DNA from: Sphingobacterium faecium
GTDB lineage: Bacteria > Bacteroidota > Bacteroidia > Sphingobacteriales > Sphingobacteriaceae
Assembly (NCBI RefSeq): GCF_003054045.1
Contig: NZ_QBKH01000005.1
Span: forward strand, 1-64,000
DNA: 64,000 bases
Direction: 5' to 3'
The position numbers were made by a program, and so were the translations under genes. This document shows, piece after piece, positions 36,562-44,633 of the stretch (position 1 is the stretch's first letter; each line of letters opens with the position of its first letter). The notes beneath the pieces were generated by a model. The model had not been told where the DNA came from, did not search any database, and saw nothing but the letters and a program-made list of their open reading frames with translations.

Positions 36562-36710
36562 TTCGCTACTGCTTCTATTAAATAGTACTGCATTATTTTG
36601 TCGACTTGCTTGTGTCCATATGGTGTATTATATGCTGTCGATGTTATTACAACTACAATTGGTACATCCTTAAAAATAAAAATTCTATTTCCACTTGAAT
36701 AATATACTAC
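36558..36710 (-). pseudogene. C-terminal remnant of a serine hydrolase (class C beta-lactamase-related)
   Basis: Fifty codons without a start, reading from 36710 into a stop at 36558. The segment 'SGNRIFIFKDVPIVVVIT' followed by 'QVDKIMQYYLIEAVAK' looks like the last strand and helix of beta-lactamase-like serine hydrolases (typically a Gly-rich turn, 'IFVFPDLDLVVVIT', then a helix ending 'YILPAV'). The frame is closed by a stop just upstream, and the neighbouring sequence is a decayed transposase. The stop codon overlaps the OsmC start. Confidence 0.55.
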
Positions 36711-36991
36711 CTAATCTACTCCACTCACGTTGTAAGTTTTATAGGATCTATGCGCCATTTATCCTACTAGCATCAATATCTAGTTCTTTTGCTGCTGCGG
36801 ATACCGATACTTTTGTATATCATAGATCTAGCTCCACCTTCTTAAAAGAATCATCCAATACTCTTTTCATAATTAAACAAATTTAAATCTATTTTTTCAA
36901 ATCTGTCTCCACTTTTAATATTGGAGGTCTAACTAAGAAATAGTATGTTTGGATAATCGAAATCTGAAAACAAGTTAATCTCACTGCATCA
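36711..36991. other. Remnant-bearing intergenic region
   Basis: Contains the dead orfA fragment; the rest (36871-36991) is AT-rich and should carry the promoter of the next gene. Nothing else was recognised. Confidence 0.4.
36715..36870 (-). mobile_element. Decayed IS3-family orfA (transposase subunit) fragment
   Basis: From the ATG at 36870 the minus strand reads 'MKRVLDDSFKKVELDL', stop, 'YTKVSVSAAAKELDIDASRI', then a frameshift into 'KWRIDPIKLTT', stop. This matches the helix-turn-helix N-terminus of IS3-type OrfA proteins (pattern 'DDSFK...A.ELGIDASRISKWR'). Two in-frame stops and a frameshift show it is dead. No orfB was found. Upstream, 'GACCTCC' near 36930 could be part of the old terminal repeat, but this is uncertain. 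Confidence 0.65.
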
Positions 36992-37891
36992 ATGAAAATG
37001 AACCGAAGAAAATTTTTGGAATCTGCCGGAATGCTAGGAACTATAGCTGCATTACCCCTTTCTGGTTTTTCAATGTTTGAGCAACCTAAGTATAAAATGG
37101 GATTACAGCTCTTTACCATTCATAAGGATATGACCCAAGCACCTCTTCTCACTTTGAAAGCTGTAAAGGAGATGGGGTATGCGGATTGTGAGACGTTTGG
37201 ATTTGACAGTGAGAAATGCAGCTTTTATGGACTTAAGGCTTCAGAGTTCAAGAAGATATTAGAAGACCTTGATATTACAGCTTCTAGTGGACATTACGGT
37301 TTTTCTTCATATCTAACAAAGCCACAAGATGAATTGATGAGATTTGTGGATCGGTGTATAAAGGGAGCCCTTGACTTGGATATGAAATATATCACTTGGC
37401 CATGGATCGCTCCAGAACAAAGGACGATTGATAATTTCAAGTTGATGGCAAACAAACTCAATGTAATAGGAGAGCAGGTAAAACATGCAGGCCTTGGATT
37501 TGCTTATCACCATCATGACTTCGAATTTATTGACCATGATGGTGAAAATGGCTTTGATATCATTTTAAATGAAACAGACAGCTCTTTGGTCAAGCTGCAA
37601 ATGGATATGTATTGGGTGATGCATTCTTCTACACTCACGCCCAAAGAATTGGTCGACAATCAGCCAGGGAGATATGTGATGTGGCACATCAAGGACATGG
37701 ATAAAGTGACCAGAGATTATACCGAGTTGGGCAATGGTTCGATTGACTATGTAGAAATACTCCCAGATCCGATCAAGTCAGGACTGGAATTCTACTATTT
37801 GGAGCAGGGAGGTAATTTTGCATACAGCCCCATGAAAAGTGCAGCTGATGATGCTGCCTACTTCAAAAAGCACTTACAACGATATCTTTAA
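36992..37891 (+). CDS. Tat-exported sugar phosphate isomerase/epimerase-like protein (AP endonuclease 2 fold)
   Basis: A 299-residue protein. The N-terminus carries a twin-arginine signal ('MNRRKFLESAGMLGTIAA'), so a folded, probably metal-containing enzyme would be exported to the periplasm. The rest is a xylose isomerase-like TIM barrel: 'MGLQLFTIHKDM', 'YADCETFGFD', 'YHHHDFEF' (metal-binding His and Glu region), 'LQMDMYWVMHSS' and 'MWHIKDMDK'. Such proteins in Bacteroidota act on sugars or inositols, but the substrate cannot be read from sequence. Two ATGs (36992, 36998) are possible; the second fits the Tat signal equally well. Confidence 0.87.
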   Translation: MKMNRRKFLESAGMLGTIAALPLSGFSMFEQPKYKMGLQLFTIHKDMTQAPLLTLKAVKEMGYADCETFGFDSEKCSFYGLKASEFKKILEDLDITASSGHYGFSSYLTKPQDELMRFVDRCIKGALDLDMKYITWPWIAPEQRTIDNFKLMANKLNVIGEQVKHAGLGFAYHHHDFEFIDHDGENGFDIILNETDSSLVKLQMDMYWVMHSSTLTPKELVDNQPGRYVMWHIKDMDKVTRDYTELGNGSIDYVEILPDPIKSGLEFYYLEQGGNFAYSPMKSAADDAAYFKKHLQRYL

Positions 37892-37957
37892 TATTGAGAT
37901 AAAGAATCTTAAAAGAAGCTTATGGGTATGATTTTACAAGTTCACTTGTCCTATAAT

Positions 37958-38197
37958 TTAATCTTCTAGATTAGTACGAGGTTTAGGGCCGCGCTTGTAG
38001 ATAATCAACCCATTCAGGAAATTTCTTAACAACTGGTCACCACAAGGCTTAAAATTTGGGTGGTCTTCCTTACGGAATATTGCACCCAATTCTGTCTTTG
38101 TAATTCTGAAGTCCACCAGGGCCAATACTCCAACAATATCGTCGTCAGTAAATTTTAAAGCTACGCGTAGCTTTTTCATAATATCATTGTTGCTCAT
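37958..38197 (-). CDS. DUF1456 (YehS-like) single-repeat protein
   Basis: A 79-residue protein with one copy of the DUF1456 repeat: 'NDIMKKLRVALKFTDDDI', 'FRKEDHPNFKPCGDQLLRNFLNGL'. E. coli YehS has two copies in about 156 residues; here only one is present, followed by a short basic tail. Function of the family is unknown. Cytoplasmic; no operon partner. Confidence 0.8.
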   Translation of the reverse strand: MSNNDIMKKLRVALKFTDDDIVGVLALVDFRITKTELGAIFRKEDHPNFKPCGDQLLRNFLNGLIIYKRGPKPRTNLED

Positions 38198-38594
38198 GGC
38201 GTAAATTTATGAAAACTATGCTAGAAAACCATAGCAAGTCGGTTGATATGAGTGAATCTGGTGGAATTTCTGAGAAACTGTTCTGTTAATACTGGATCTG
38301 GCACATTCCACCGGCCTATCTGTTCGTCGTAAAAACGGGAACCATAATCTTACTGTCGTCGAACAAGTAAACAATCCGAAATCTATACCCTAATCCATCG
38401 GTGTATTAATTTAAATAAGTTATGAAGTGATTTTTTGGGTAGAGTTGCTGAAAGAACACTAATTTAAATAAGGAATACGATTATTTTCTACTCTTGCAAT
38501 AACTGTTATAAGCATAAAAAAGAAGCAAAATCCTAGTTTTTTCTGCTCCTTTTTTAATTATAATGGTGCTCTGCATTAAACCTATAGTGCTTAC
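38198..38594. other. Intergenic region with possible toxin-gene relic
   Basis: About 400 bases. On the minus strand, 38405-38316 reads 'GLGYRFRIVYLFDDSKIMV' then a stop, reminiscent of the core strand pair of RelE/ParE-like toxins, but only about 29 residues are open, so this is a weak suggestion. An imperfect hairpin with a T-run on the minus strand (around 38520-38555) may terminate the next gene. Confidence 0.3.
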
Positions 38595-39122
38595 TTACTC
38601 AGCAGATTGCTTCCAATACGATAAAAATAGATCCAGTAGTTCATCTATCGTCATGTCAATTTCGGAAGCGGAATACATAATTTGCAATTCCTGAGATTGC
38701 TCGTCAAATGCCATATTCCAATACATTTTGGAGAGCCTCGTCTTATAGGATTCGGCATTTTTTAAATACACGACGACTAGCGTATCGCCGCCGACCTTAT
38801 GTTTCTCTATTGCTGTAACATCTTTCCAGGCAATTGGCCCGATAGCTTTGGATAAAGGAGCTGATTTTCCACTTATCGTGTTTTCGTTGAATTCAAACAT
38901 GGCAGATTTATCGTTCATGTTGATTAGGCTTTTAATGACTAGAATCAACATAATCAATAAAACTGCGCCACTACCAACTGCCACTTTTGCCTTAAAAATA
39001 TGATCAAAAAGACCTAAGCCATACATAAATACAACAGCCAGAACGATACAGATTGCACCTGAACTTAATAGCAGATTTCTAGTTTTAGCACTATTTCTAT
39101 AGATTTTTATTTCGTTATTCAT
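38595..39122 (-). CDS. Two-helix membrane protein with soluble C-terminal domain (STM3941-like)
   Basis: A 175-residue protein. Two hydrophobic segments (about 18-37 and 47-66) follow a short basic N-terminus. The C-terminal part ('FNENTISGKSAPLSKAIGPIAWKDVTAIE') resembles the PH-like domain of STM3941/YdbT-type membrane proteins, with an acidic tail. The family assignment is tentative. Function unknown. It is a single gene, divergent from the next. Confidence 0.65.
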   Translation of the reverse strand: MNNEIKIYRNSAKTRNLLLSSGAICIVLAVVFMYGLGLFDHIFKAKVAVGSGAVLLIMLILVIKSLINMNDKSAMFEFNENTISGKSAPLSKAIGPIAWKDVTAIEKHKVGGDTLVVVYLKNAESYKTRLSKMYWNMAFDEQSQELQIMYSASEIDMTIDELLDLFLSYWKQSAE

Positions 39123-39383
39123 ATATCAAATTTGAATTAATGAACAGCGAAAGTAATCAATTTTACGGGTAAGGTCAATTTTAAACTATATATATTATTT
39201 CATTTTACCTTTGTTTTTCCGCCGCTTACCGAGTTTAATATAATGTTAATCTAAATGTAATAAATAGATTAGGTTGTTTGTCTTAATTTTGAATCATCAA
39301 GTTAAAGGAAATAAAAACAGTATCTATTTTTGATTGACTTATTGATAAAAGACTAATAACTAAAACAATAAAATAAAGACATT

Positions 39384-39818
39384 ATGAAAACTTTAGTAAA
39401 AACATTTGCAGCAGCGGCATTGATCGCTATCGGTACTTTCTCTATGGCAGCTGGCAAACCCGACAAAAAAATAATCAATCTATCTAGCGCGACTTATGCA
39501 CTTGATCATTATGTTGATATCATTACAGAAGGGCAGTCAATCGGTGTAGAACAATTATTTGCTGCAGATTTCACTCAAAAGTCACAAGGTGCGAACGTAA
39601 AAACGAATAACCGCACTGCAGTGATCGATTTTTTTAAAAAGCAAAAAGGAGAAAAACTAAACTGTAAAACGAGTACTCAGATTCTCGAATCCTCAACAAA
39701 TTATGCAATAGCTAAAGTAACGATGCAATTTGATGGCTTTACTAAAAGTGATTTAGTAACCTTAATAAATGAATCCGGTGTGTGGAAAGTGACAAGTTCA
39801 GTGTCATCTTATAAATAA
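39384..39818 (+). CDS. Exported NTF2-like protein
   Basis: A 144-residue protein with a signal peptide ('KTFAAAALIAIGTFSMAAG'). The mature part has the order helix 'ALDHYVDIITEGQSIGVEQLFAADF', then 'RTAVIDFFKKQKG' and a strand-rich end 'AKVTMQFDGFTKSDLVTLINESGVWKV', as in NTF2/lumazine-binding-like proteins common in Bacteroidota. No catalytic residues are evident; ligand unknown. A terminator follows directly. Confidence 0.75.
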   Translation: MKTLVKTFAAAALIAIGTFSMAAGKPDKKIINLSSATYALDHYVDIITEGQSIGVEQLFAADFTQKSQGANVKTNNRTAVIDFFKKQKGEKLNCKTSTQILESSTNYAIAKVTMQFDGFTKSDLVTLINESGVWKVTSSVSSYK

Positions 39819-39850
39819 AAATTACGGAAAAATCATATGTTTCATGTTGA

Positions 39851-39876
39851 GTCACATCGTCAGATGTGGCTTTTTT
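39851..39876 (+). terminator. Terminator after NTF2-like gene
   Basis: Stem GTCACATC/GATGTGGC (39851-39870, one U-G pair), loop GTCA, then six T residues. Confidence 0.85.
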
Positions 39877-39920
39877 GTTTAAGATAACTCCTAGTAAACC
39901 TAGTTAATCCTTGCTCATTA

Positions 39921-39944
39921 GCTTCCAATTTTAAGATTGGAAGC
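39921..39944. terminator. Hairpin after the convergent serine hydrolase gene
   Basis: Perfect 9-bp stem GCTTCCAAT/ATTGGAAGC with a 6-base loop, 12 bases beyond the stop of the minus-strand gene. No long T-run, so efficiency is uncertain. Confidence 0.5.
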
Positions 39945-39955
39945 TAAAATTGGGA

Positions 39956-41599
39956 TTATAACTTTAGGGCTGTCATGTCGCTATTCTGGATTTTTGTCAA
40001 ACCTGTGACACGGCCTTTTGAATCGATCTGAAAAATGAGTGTAGCATCTAGATCTCGAGCGAAAAATTTGTGTTGTGAAAATGGAATCAATTCTTTTTTA
40101 TCATGACCAACTTGTCCATACAGTTTATTGTTTTCGAGAAGGACCTCGAATATAGGGCCTAAATTAAATTGATAGCGACCTACATATCGTTGCAAAGATT
40201 TTAACGACATGGGAATTTTATTCTGTACTGTGATCTTGGCATCTTTCCTATAACCATTGGATGCTATTCCTGTGCCACACATAATAAAATTATCAATTTT
40301 GCTATGTTGATTTCTATTAAAGCTTAAAGTAACCAAACTACTTCCTAAAGTGAATTGATCTTTTGCATTGGGAATTAATCGCGTTTTTGTACCACCTAGA
40401 TTATAATACATCAAACGACCATCCTCGAGTCGAATACGATATTGCTCGCCATTGTTTAAGGTATACACTCCTTGATAAGTCTCCAATTGTGCATCTGTTA
40501 GTGTAGTTTCATGGGTAATATAGGGTTTTCCTAAAGTTACAGCAAGCATTTTGGAGGCCAATATATCCAGATCGGCAGGACTATCACTATTTCTAAAGAT
40601 AGATATTGCGATTTGCTCTTCTGGTAAATAAGCAACATAGGTATAAAAACCATTGATGAGTCCAACATGCTTGACACTTAGAATTCCCTTGATATTACCG
40701 ATTTCCCAACCATATCCGTATCCAGTTGACCTTCCATTGATGAGTTTATATGATGTAAAGGCATTTTTTAACGTTTCGGGTTTTAGAAACTTTCCATCAT
40801 ACAAAGCATGATACCAAATTTGGATATCTATTGGAGTAGAGGCAAGTGATCCTGCAGCGTATGGCAACGTCATACTCAAAAAATTGGTATTTTGATAACT
40901 TCCATTTCTTTGAGAATAGCCAGATACCCTACCCTTTATAACATGATCTGGATTATCGAAATAGGAGTGTTTCATTCCTAAAGGTTTAAAAATCGTTTCT
41001 TCGATATATGTCGCATAAGTCTGTCCAGTAACTTTTTCAATGATATAGCCTAGTAATATATAACCTGAGTTGGTATATTTATAATCTGTCCCTGGTTCGT
41101 ATTCAAGGGGTTCATCTTTAAAAAGATTGATCAATGCCATAGGACTTAGATCTTTCCTTTTTAATTCTTCTGTGAAGCTGACAAGGCCAGTATAATTTCT
41201 TACTCCAGCAGTATGTGTCAGTAATGCCTCGATCGTGATGATCTTAGTCTTTTTGGGAAAATCGGGAATGTATATACGAATATCATCTTGAAGAGACAAT
41301 TTACCTTCTTCTATCAGTTTTAAAATGGCACATGCTGTAAATTGTTTGCTTACTGATCCCAAACGAAATACATGATCTAACGAAAGATCAACATCTTGTT
41401 CGATATTGGATTTTCCTATAGCTTTTTGATATAGAATCTGGTTCCCTTTTGTCACGTATATGGCGGTGCCAGGAGCATTTTTTGGAAGTTCATTTTTGAC
41501 GAGGGAGTCTAATAGGTAGGTCTCATCTTGCGCCAAACTGATGTGCGAAAAAAAAACGGAAAATCCAAGGCATAGCCATCCCATAAATGATGTTTTCAT
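39956..41599 (-). CDS. Exported beta-lactamase-related serine hydrolase (class C type)
   Basis: A 547-residue protein with a signal peptide (about 1-23, 'FSHISLAQD'). The catalytic Ser-x-x-Lys is S82-V-S-K85 in 'LGSVSKQFTA', and the Tyr-x-Asn motif is 'YTNSGY'. The penicillin-binding-like domain covers about 25-350; the C-terminal 190 residues are a beta-barrel-like extension found in many esterase-type homologues. The substrate (peptidoglycan peptide, D-amino acid peptide or ester) cannot be predicted. It is unlikely to be a true beta-lactamase. It is 48 bases from the next minus-strand gene. Confidence 0.88.
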   Translation of the reverse strand: MKTSFMGWLCLGFSVFFSHISLAQDETYLLDSLVKNELPKNAPGTAIYVTKGNQILYQKAIGKSNIEQDVDLSLDHVFRLGSVSKQFTACAILKLIEEGKLSLQDDIRIYIPDFPKKTKIITIEALLTHTAGVRNYTGLVSFTEELKRKDLSPMALINLFKDEPLEYEPGTDYKYTNSGYILLGYIIEKVTGQTYATYIEETIFKPLGMKHSYFDNPDHVIKGRVSGYSQRNGSYQNTNFLSMTLPYAAGSLASTPIDIQIWYHALYDGKFLKPETLKNAFTSYKLINGRSTGYGYGWEIGNIKGILSVKHVGLINGFYTYVAYLPEEQIAISIFRNSDSPADLDILASKMLAVTLGKPYITHETTLTDAQLETYQGVYTLNNGEQYRIRLEDGRLMYYNLGGTKTRLIPNAKDQFTLGSSLVTLSFNRNQHSKIDNFIMCGTGIASNGYRKDAKITVQNKIPMSLKSLQRYVGRYQFNLGPIFEVLLENNKLYGQVGHDKKELIPFSQHKFFARDLDATLIFQIDSKGRVTGLTKIQNSDMTALKL

Positions 41600-41647
41600 G
41601 TTATATAATTTAGGTAATTGTGAAAAATTGTGATTTTACTTATTATG

Positions 41648-41986
41648 CTAATCCTTTTTTTGCTTTTTTCGAATTAGAAAGTAAGACATGATCAGCGCTA
41701 ACCCCAAGCCCATGAGAATACTGGTGATCGTCAGGTTTAGCTGATATAATGGGAATAGCTTACTTAATATCATACTACAGATAATACCCAATGATATTCC
41801 AATACTGATGATACCTAGAACTAGTAAGAGAGGGGATAAATCAGATTGGCCTTTGAAGTAATCAGGTGCCAAGCCTCTTTCTAGAATTTCCATTCGTTCT
41901 TTGTGCCTAGTAGTGAAATAATAATAACAGATTCCAAATATAACTAGGGATATGGATATGAAAAGTGCTGCTGATGTGGTTTCCAT
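41648..41986 (-). CDS. DUF6249-type small membrane protein
   Basis: A 112-residue protein with three hydrophobic segments (about 6-24, 51-74, 84-104), a cytoplasmic basic loop ('RHKERMEILERGLAPDYF') and a Lys-rich tail. The loop motif 'ERMEILERG' is typical of DUF6249 membrane proteins, which sit next to ECF sigma factor genes in many Bacteroidota. Here it is divergent from such a gene. Function unknown. Confidence 0.75.
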   Translation of the reverse strand: METTSAALFISISLVIFGICYYYFTTRHKERMEILERGLAPDYFKGQSDLSPLLLVLGIISIGISLGIICSMILSKLFPLYQLNLTITSILMGLGLALIMSYFLIRKKQKKD

Positions 41987-42110
41987 TTTAAATTGTTTAG
42001 TGTTAATTTCTTAATAAGACTTAAAATATTTATCATTGGTCACCAATGTGACCGATTTATTTTAAACAGAGTCTAAGCATGTGTAGAATGAAATTAATCT
42101 AGCCATAAGT

Positions 42111-42695
42111 ATGCTATTTGGACAACCCCGTAAGAAAGAAGATTATTATTTGCAGCAGGCAATTCTGGGCGAACGCGAAGGGTTTGAATATCTGGTGGAT
42201 ACCTATAAAAATATGGCTTATACTCTTGCTCTTAAAATTTGTGGTAATAGTGAAAATGCTGAAGAAGTAGTACAAGATTCGTTTATGAAAGCCTTTAAAG
42301 GATTATCTCATTTTCGTAATGCTTCAAAATTTTCAACATGGCTTTATAAAATTGTCTATTATACAGCCTTAACGAAAAAAAACAATGACGATAAAGACAC
42401 GTTAGAACTTTATGAGGAATCTGGAGCAGCGGCATATGTAACAGACGAAAAAAAAGAATTTAATAATCTAGTCGTCGCTGATCGAAAAAAATACATCAAT
42501 TTAGCTCTGGATAAGCTAGCTGAAGAGGAGAGAGTGGTAATCACTCTTCATTATCTTGGAGAAAAAAGTATTTCAGAGATAGCAGAAATCCTTGATCTTG
42601 GAAAATCTGCAATTAAAATGAAATTGATGCGCGGAAGGAAAAAACTAGAGAAGATTTTAAAAGATTTATTGAATGATGAATTAAAGGATTTATGA
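42111..42695 (+). CDS. ECF-type RNA polymerase sigma factor
   Basis: A 194-residue sigma-70 family protein. Region 2 is 'CGNSENAEEVVQDSFMKAF' through 'FSTWLYKIVYYTAL', and region 4 is 'EERVVITLHYLGEKSISEIAEILDLG' with its helix-turn-helix. Regions 1 and 3 are absent, as in ECF factors. Its last codons overlap the next gene by four bases (ATGA), so the two are translationally coupled. Confidence 0.93.
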   Translation: MLFGQPRKKEDYYLQQAILGEREGFEYLVDTYKNMAYTLALKICGNSENAEEVVQDSFMKAFKGLSHFRNASKFSTWLYKIVYYTALTKKNNDDKDTLELYEESGAAAYVTDEKKEFNNLVVADRKKYINLALDKLAEEERVVITLHYLGEKSISEIAEILDLGKSAIKMKLMRGRKKLEKILKDLLNDELKDL

Positions 42696-43063
42696 TGAAA
42701 AAGAGAATATTAAAAGAAAATGATCCATTAGCCAGCTTGATAAATAAGGAATTAATGGATATTCCTTCCGCTGAATTTTCTGATCAATTGTTCCATGCTT
42801 CTATGACTAGTTATAAGGTCAGTTACAGCATAAAATATCGAAAACAAGAACGTTTGGGAAAGATCATCATGCTTGTACTTGTTTTTTTCAATTTAATGAT
42901 GTTGTACAGGTTGAATCCCTTCAATCTTTCTCCTGTTGTTTCATTAAGTTTTCTGGCTGCTGGTGTTGCCATTGGAATTCTATTTTTATGGATACATATA
43001 AAATCGAGCCTAAAATCCTTACCGATATCTCCTCAACTTTTTAATAAAGAAATAAACCTCTAA
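42692..43063 (+). CDS. Small membrane protein coupled to ECF sigma factor, possible anti-sigma factor
   Basis: A 123-residue protein. A soluble N-terminal part (about 1-55, 'NDPLASLINKELMDIPSAEFSD') is followed by two hydrophobic segments (about 60-73 and 80-103). The ATGA overlap with the sigma gene and the N-in, two-helix layout fit a membrane-bound regulator of that sigma factor. No known anti-sigma motif is present, so the role is an inference from position. Confidence 0.7.
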   Translation: MMKKRILKENDPLASLINKELMDIPSAEFSDQLFHASMTSYKVSYSIKYRKQERLGKIIMLVLVFFNLMMLYRLNPFNLSPVVSLSFLAAGVAIGILFLWIHIKSSLKSLPISPQLFNKEINL

Positions 43064-43251
43064 CGTTTTATACGCTAATAAAGTGAATTCATCATGTATT
43101 GTGATGGGTTAATTCGTTTACTGGATTCAATCTTAATGATTTTTATGAGAACTTATGATCGATGTAAGGGGGGGCTGTTAGGTCAATGTTCAGTATAAAA
43201 GTCAAATTTTTATTCTTTAACTTTACAAAAGAAGTATATCATGAATGAAGT

Positions 43252-43806
43252 ATGGTAGATCATTTACATATTTTTGATCAGTGGGTTGAGGACTACAGCG
43301 AGGCGCTCATGAGACGTGCGCTATACTTGTTGTCGGATAGACAGGATGCTGAAGATTTGGTGCAGGATGTCTTTATTGCTGCTTTTGATTCTTATCCTAC
43401 ATTTAAAGGCAACAGTACTCCATTGACTTGGCTAATGCATATTTTGAAAAATAAGACCGCTGACTTTTACAGAAAAAAATATCGGAATGATAACCTGATA
43501 AGCTTGGATTATTTTTTTGATGAGACGGGATCTTGGAAAGATGAAGCTATCATTCAAGAATGGTCATCTGAAGATCAAAACTTGATGGATGATCCAGAAT
43601 TTACCACAACAATGCAACATTGTCTTGAAGATCTACCTCCTAAATGGAAAATTCCTGTTAAGCTATATTATCTGGAAGAAAAAAAAGCTCCTATCGTTTG
43701 TCAGGAAATGGGGATTTCACCGACTAACCTATGGAAGATTCTTCAAAGAAGCCGTTTACAACTGCGTGCCTGTTTGGAAAATAATTGGTTTCATATCCAA
43801 AACTAA
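43252..43806 (+). CDS. ECF-type RNA polymerase sigma factor, second module
   Basis: A 184-residue sigma factor. Region 2: 'SDRQDAEDLVQDVFIAAF' and 'STPLTWLMHILKNKTADFYRKKY'. Region 4: 'LPPKWKIPVKLYYLEEKKAPIVCQEMGISPTNLWKILQRSRLQLR'. It heads a run of four co-oriented genes (anti-sigma, DUF417, MsrAB), and is 9 bases from the anti-sigma gene. The two further genes suggest an oxidative or chlorine stress regulon under its own control. Confidence 0.92.
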   Translation: MVDHLHIFDQWVEDYSEALMRRALYLLSDRQDAEDLVQDVFIAAFDSYPTFKGNSTPLTWLMHILKNKTADFYRKKYRNDNLISLDYFFDETGSWKDEAIIQEWSSEDQNLMDDPEFTTTMQHCLEDLPPKWKIPVKLYYLEEKKAPIVCQEMGISPTNLWKILQRSRLQLRACLENNWFHIQN

Positions 43807-43815
43807 TCGATTGAT

Positions 43816-44091
43816 ATGTTAAAAAGAATGATACATTTTTTACTACTTCCTTGTAGTCAGACTACATTGCTCATCGAAATGCAACAAAGTGGACAGCTTT
43901 CTTTTATTCAAAAATTAAGACTCAAATTACATCTTGCTATTTGTAAGTGGTGCAGAGCTTATCAAAAAAAATCTGCCTATTTGGATAAAATACTATTAAA
44001 GAATATCCATAAAGAGAATATTGAAATAATTAATGATTTTGATATAGAGCAACTTAAAGGTAAAATAAGAGAAAAAATAAAAAATAATTAA
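43816..44091 (+). CDS. Small Cys-containing anti-sigma factor
   Basis: A 91-residue protein with 'LLPCSQTTLLIEMQQSGQL' and 'LHLAICKWCRAY', giving one Cys near residue 13 and a His-x3-Cys-x2-Cys motif (H48, C52, C55) as in zinc-binding anti-sigma factors; a redox-sensitive site is plausible. It has no membrane segment. It lies 9 bases behind the sigma gene. The very Lys- and Ile-rich tail is typical of these small partners. Confidence 0.78.
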   Translation: MLKRMIHFLLLPCSQTTLLIEMQQSGQLSFIQKLRLKLHLAICKWCRAYQKKSAYLDKILLKNIHKENIEIINDFDIEQLKGKIREKIKNN

Positions 44092-44171
44092 AGATGCTGT
44101 CAGGATTTTGAATGTAGAGCGACTATTGGTATAAATGATGATCAATACGTAGAATTTCAAAATCAATTAAG

Positions 44172-44621
44172 ATGCAGGTAGCAAACAAAAACAGTGGTTC
44201 ATATGTAATCTCTTCAGCTGGATATTACATTTCTCTTTTCGGTTCGTTTCTTATACTTCTTTGGGTCGGAATTTTTAAATTTACTCCAACCGAAGCACAG
44301 GCAATAAAACCCTTAATCGAAAATCATCTCATGACATCTTGGATGTATGATGTAATTCGAGTGCAGACAGTTTCGAATATCATAGGTGTTATTGAAATTA
44401 TAGTTGCTCTTTTAATACTGCTCACTTTAAAATTTGAAAAACTGAAAAAATATGTAGGAGTTGGTATGTGCGTCATTTTTCTCATGACACTAAGTTATTT
44501 ATTTACTACTCCTAACATATGGAGTATCATAGATGGTGTTCCGCATACTGATTTTTTTATTCTTAAGGATCTGATGTATTTGGGATTTGCAGTACAGTTA
44601 ATGGTATCTCGTAAACTTTAA
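44172..44621 (+). CDS. DUF417 membrane protein (RclC/YkgB-like)
   Basis: A 149-residue inner-membrane protein with four hydrophobic segments. Family hallmarks are 'LLWVGIFKFTPTEAQAIKPLIENHLMTSWMY' and 'GVIEIIVALLIL', and a C-terminal 'KDLMYLGFAVQLMV'. E. coli RclC, a member of this family, belongs to the reactive-chlorine resistance operon. Its position between the anti-sigma gene and the Msr fusion supports a role in oxidant resistance here too. The gap to msrAB is 12 bases. Confidence 0.85.
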   Translation: MQVANKNSGSYVISSAGYYISLFGSFLILLWVGIFKFTPTEAQAIKPLIENHLMTSWMYDVIRVQTVSNIIGVIEIIVALLILLTLKFEKLKKYVGVGMCVIFLMTLSYLFTTPNIWSIIDGVPHTDFFILKDLMYLGFAVQLMVSRKL

Positions 44622-44633
44622 AACAATAATACA

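Noticed and set aside
38316-38405. RelE/ParE-like toxin relic on the minus strand
   Set aside because: Only about 29 residues are open and similarity is suggestive at best; no antitoxin gene was found.
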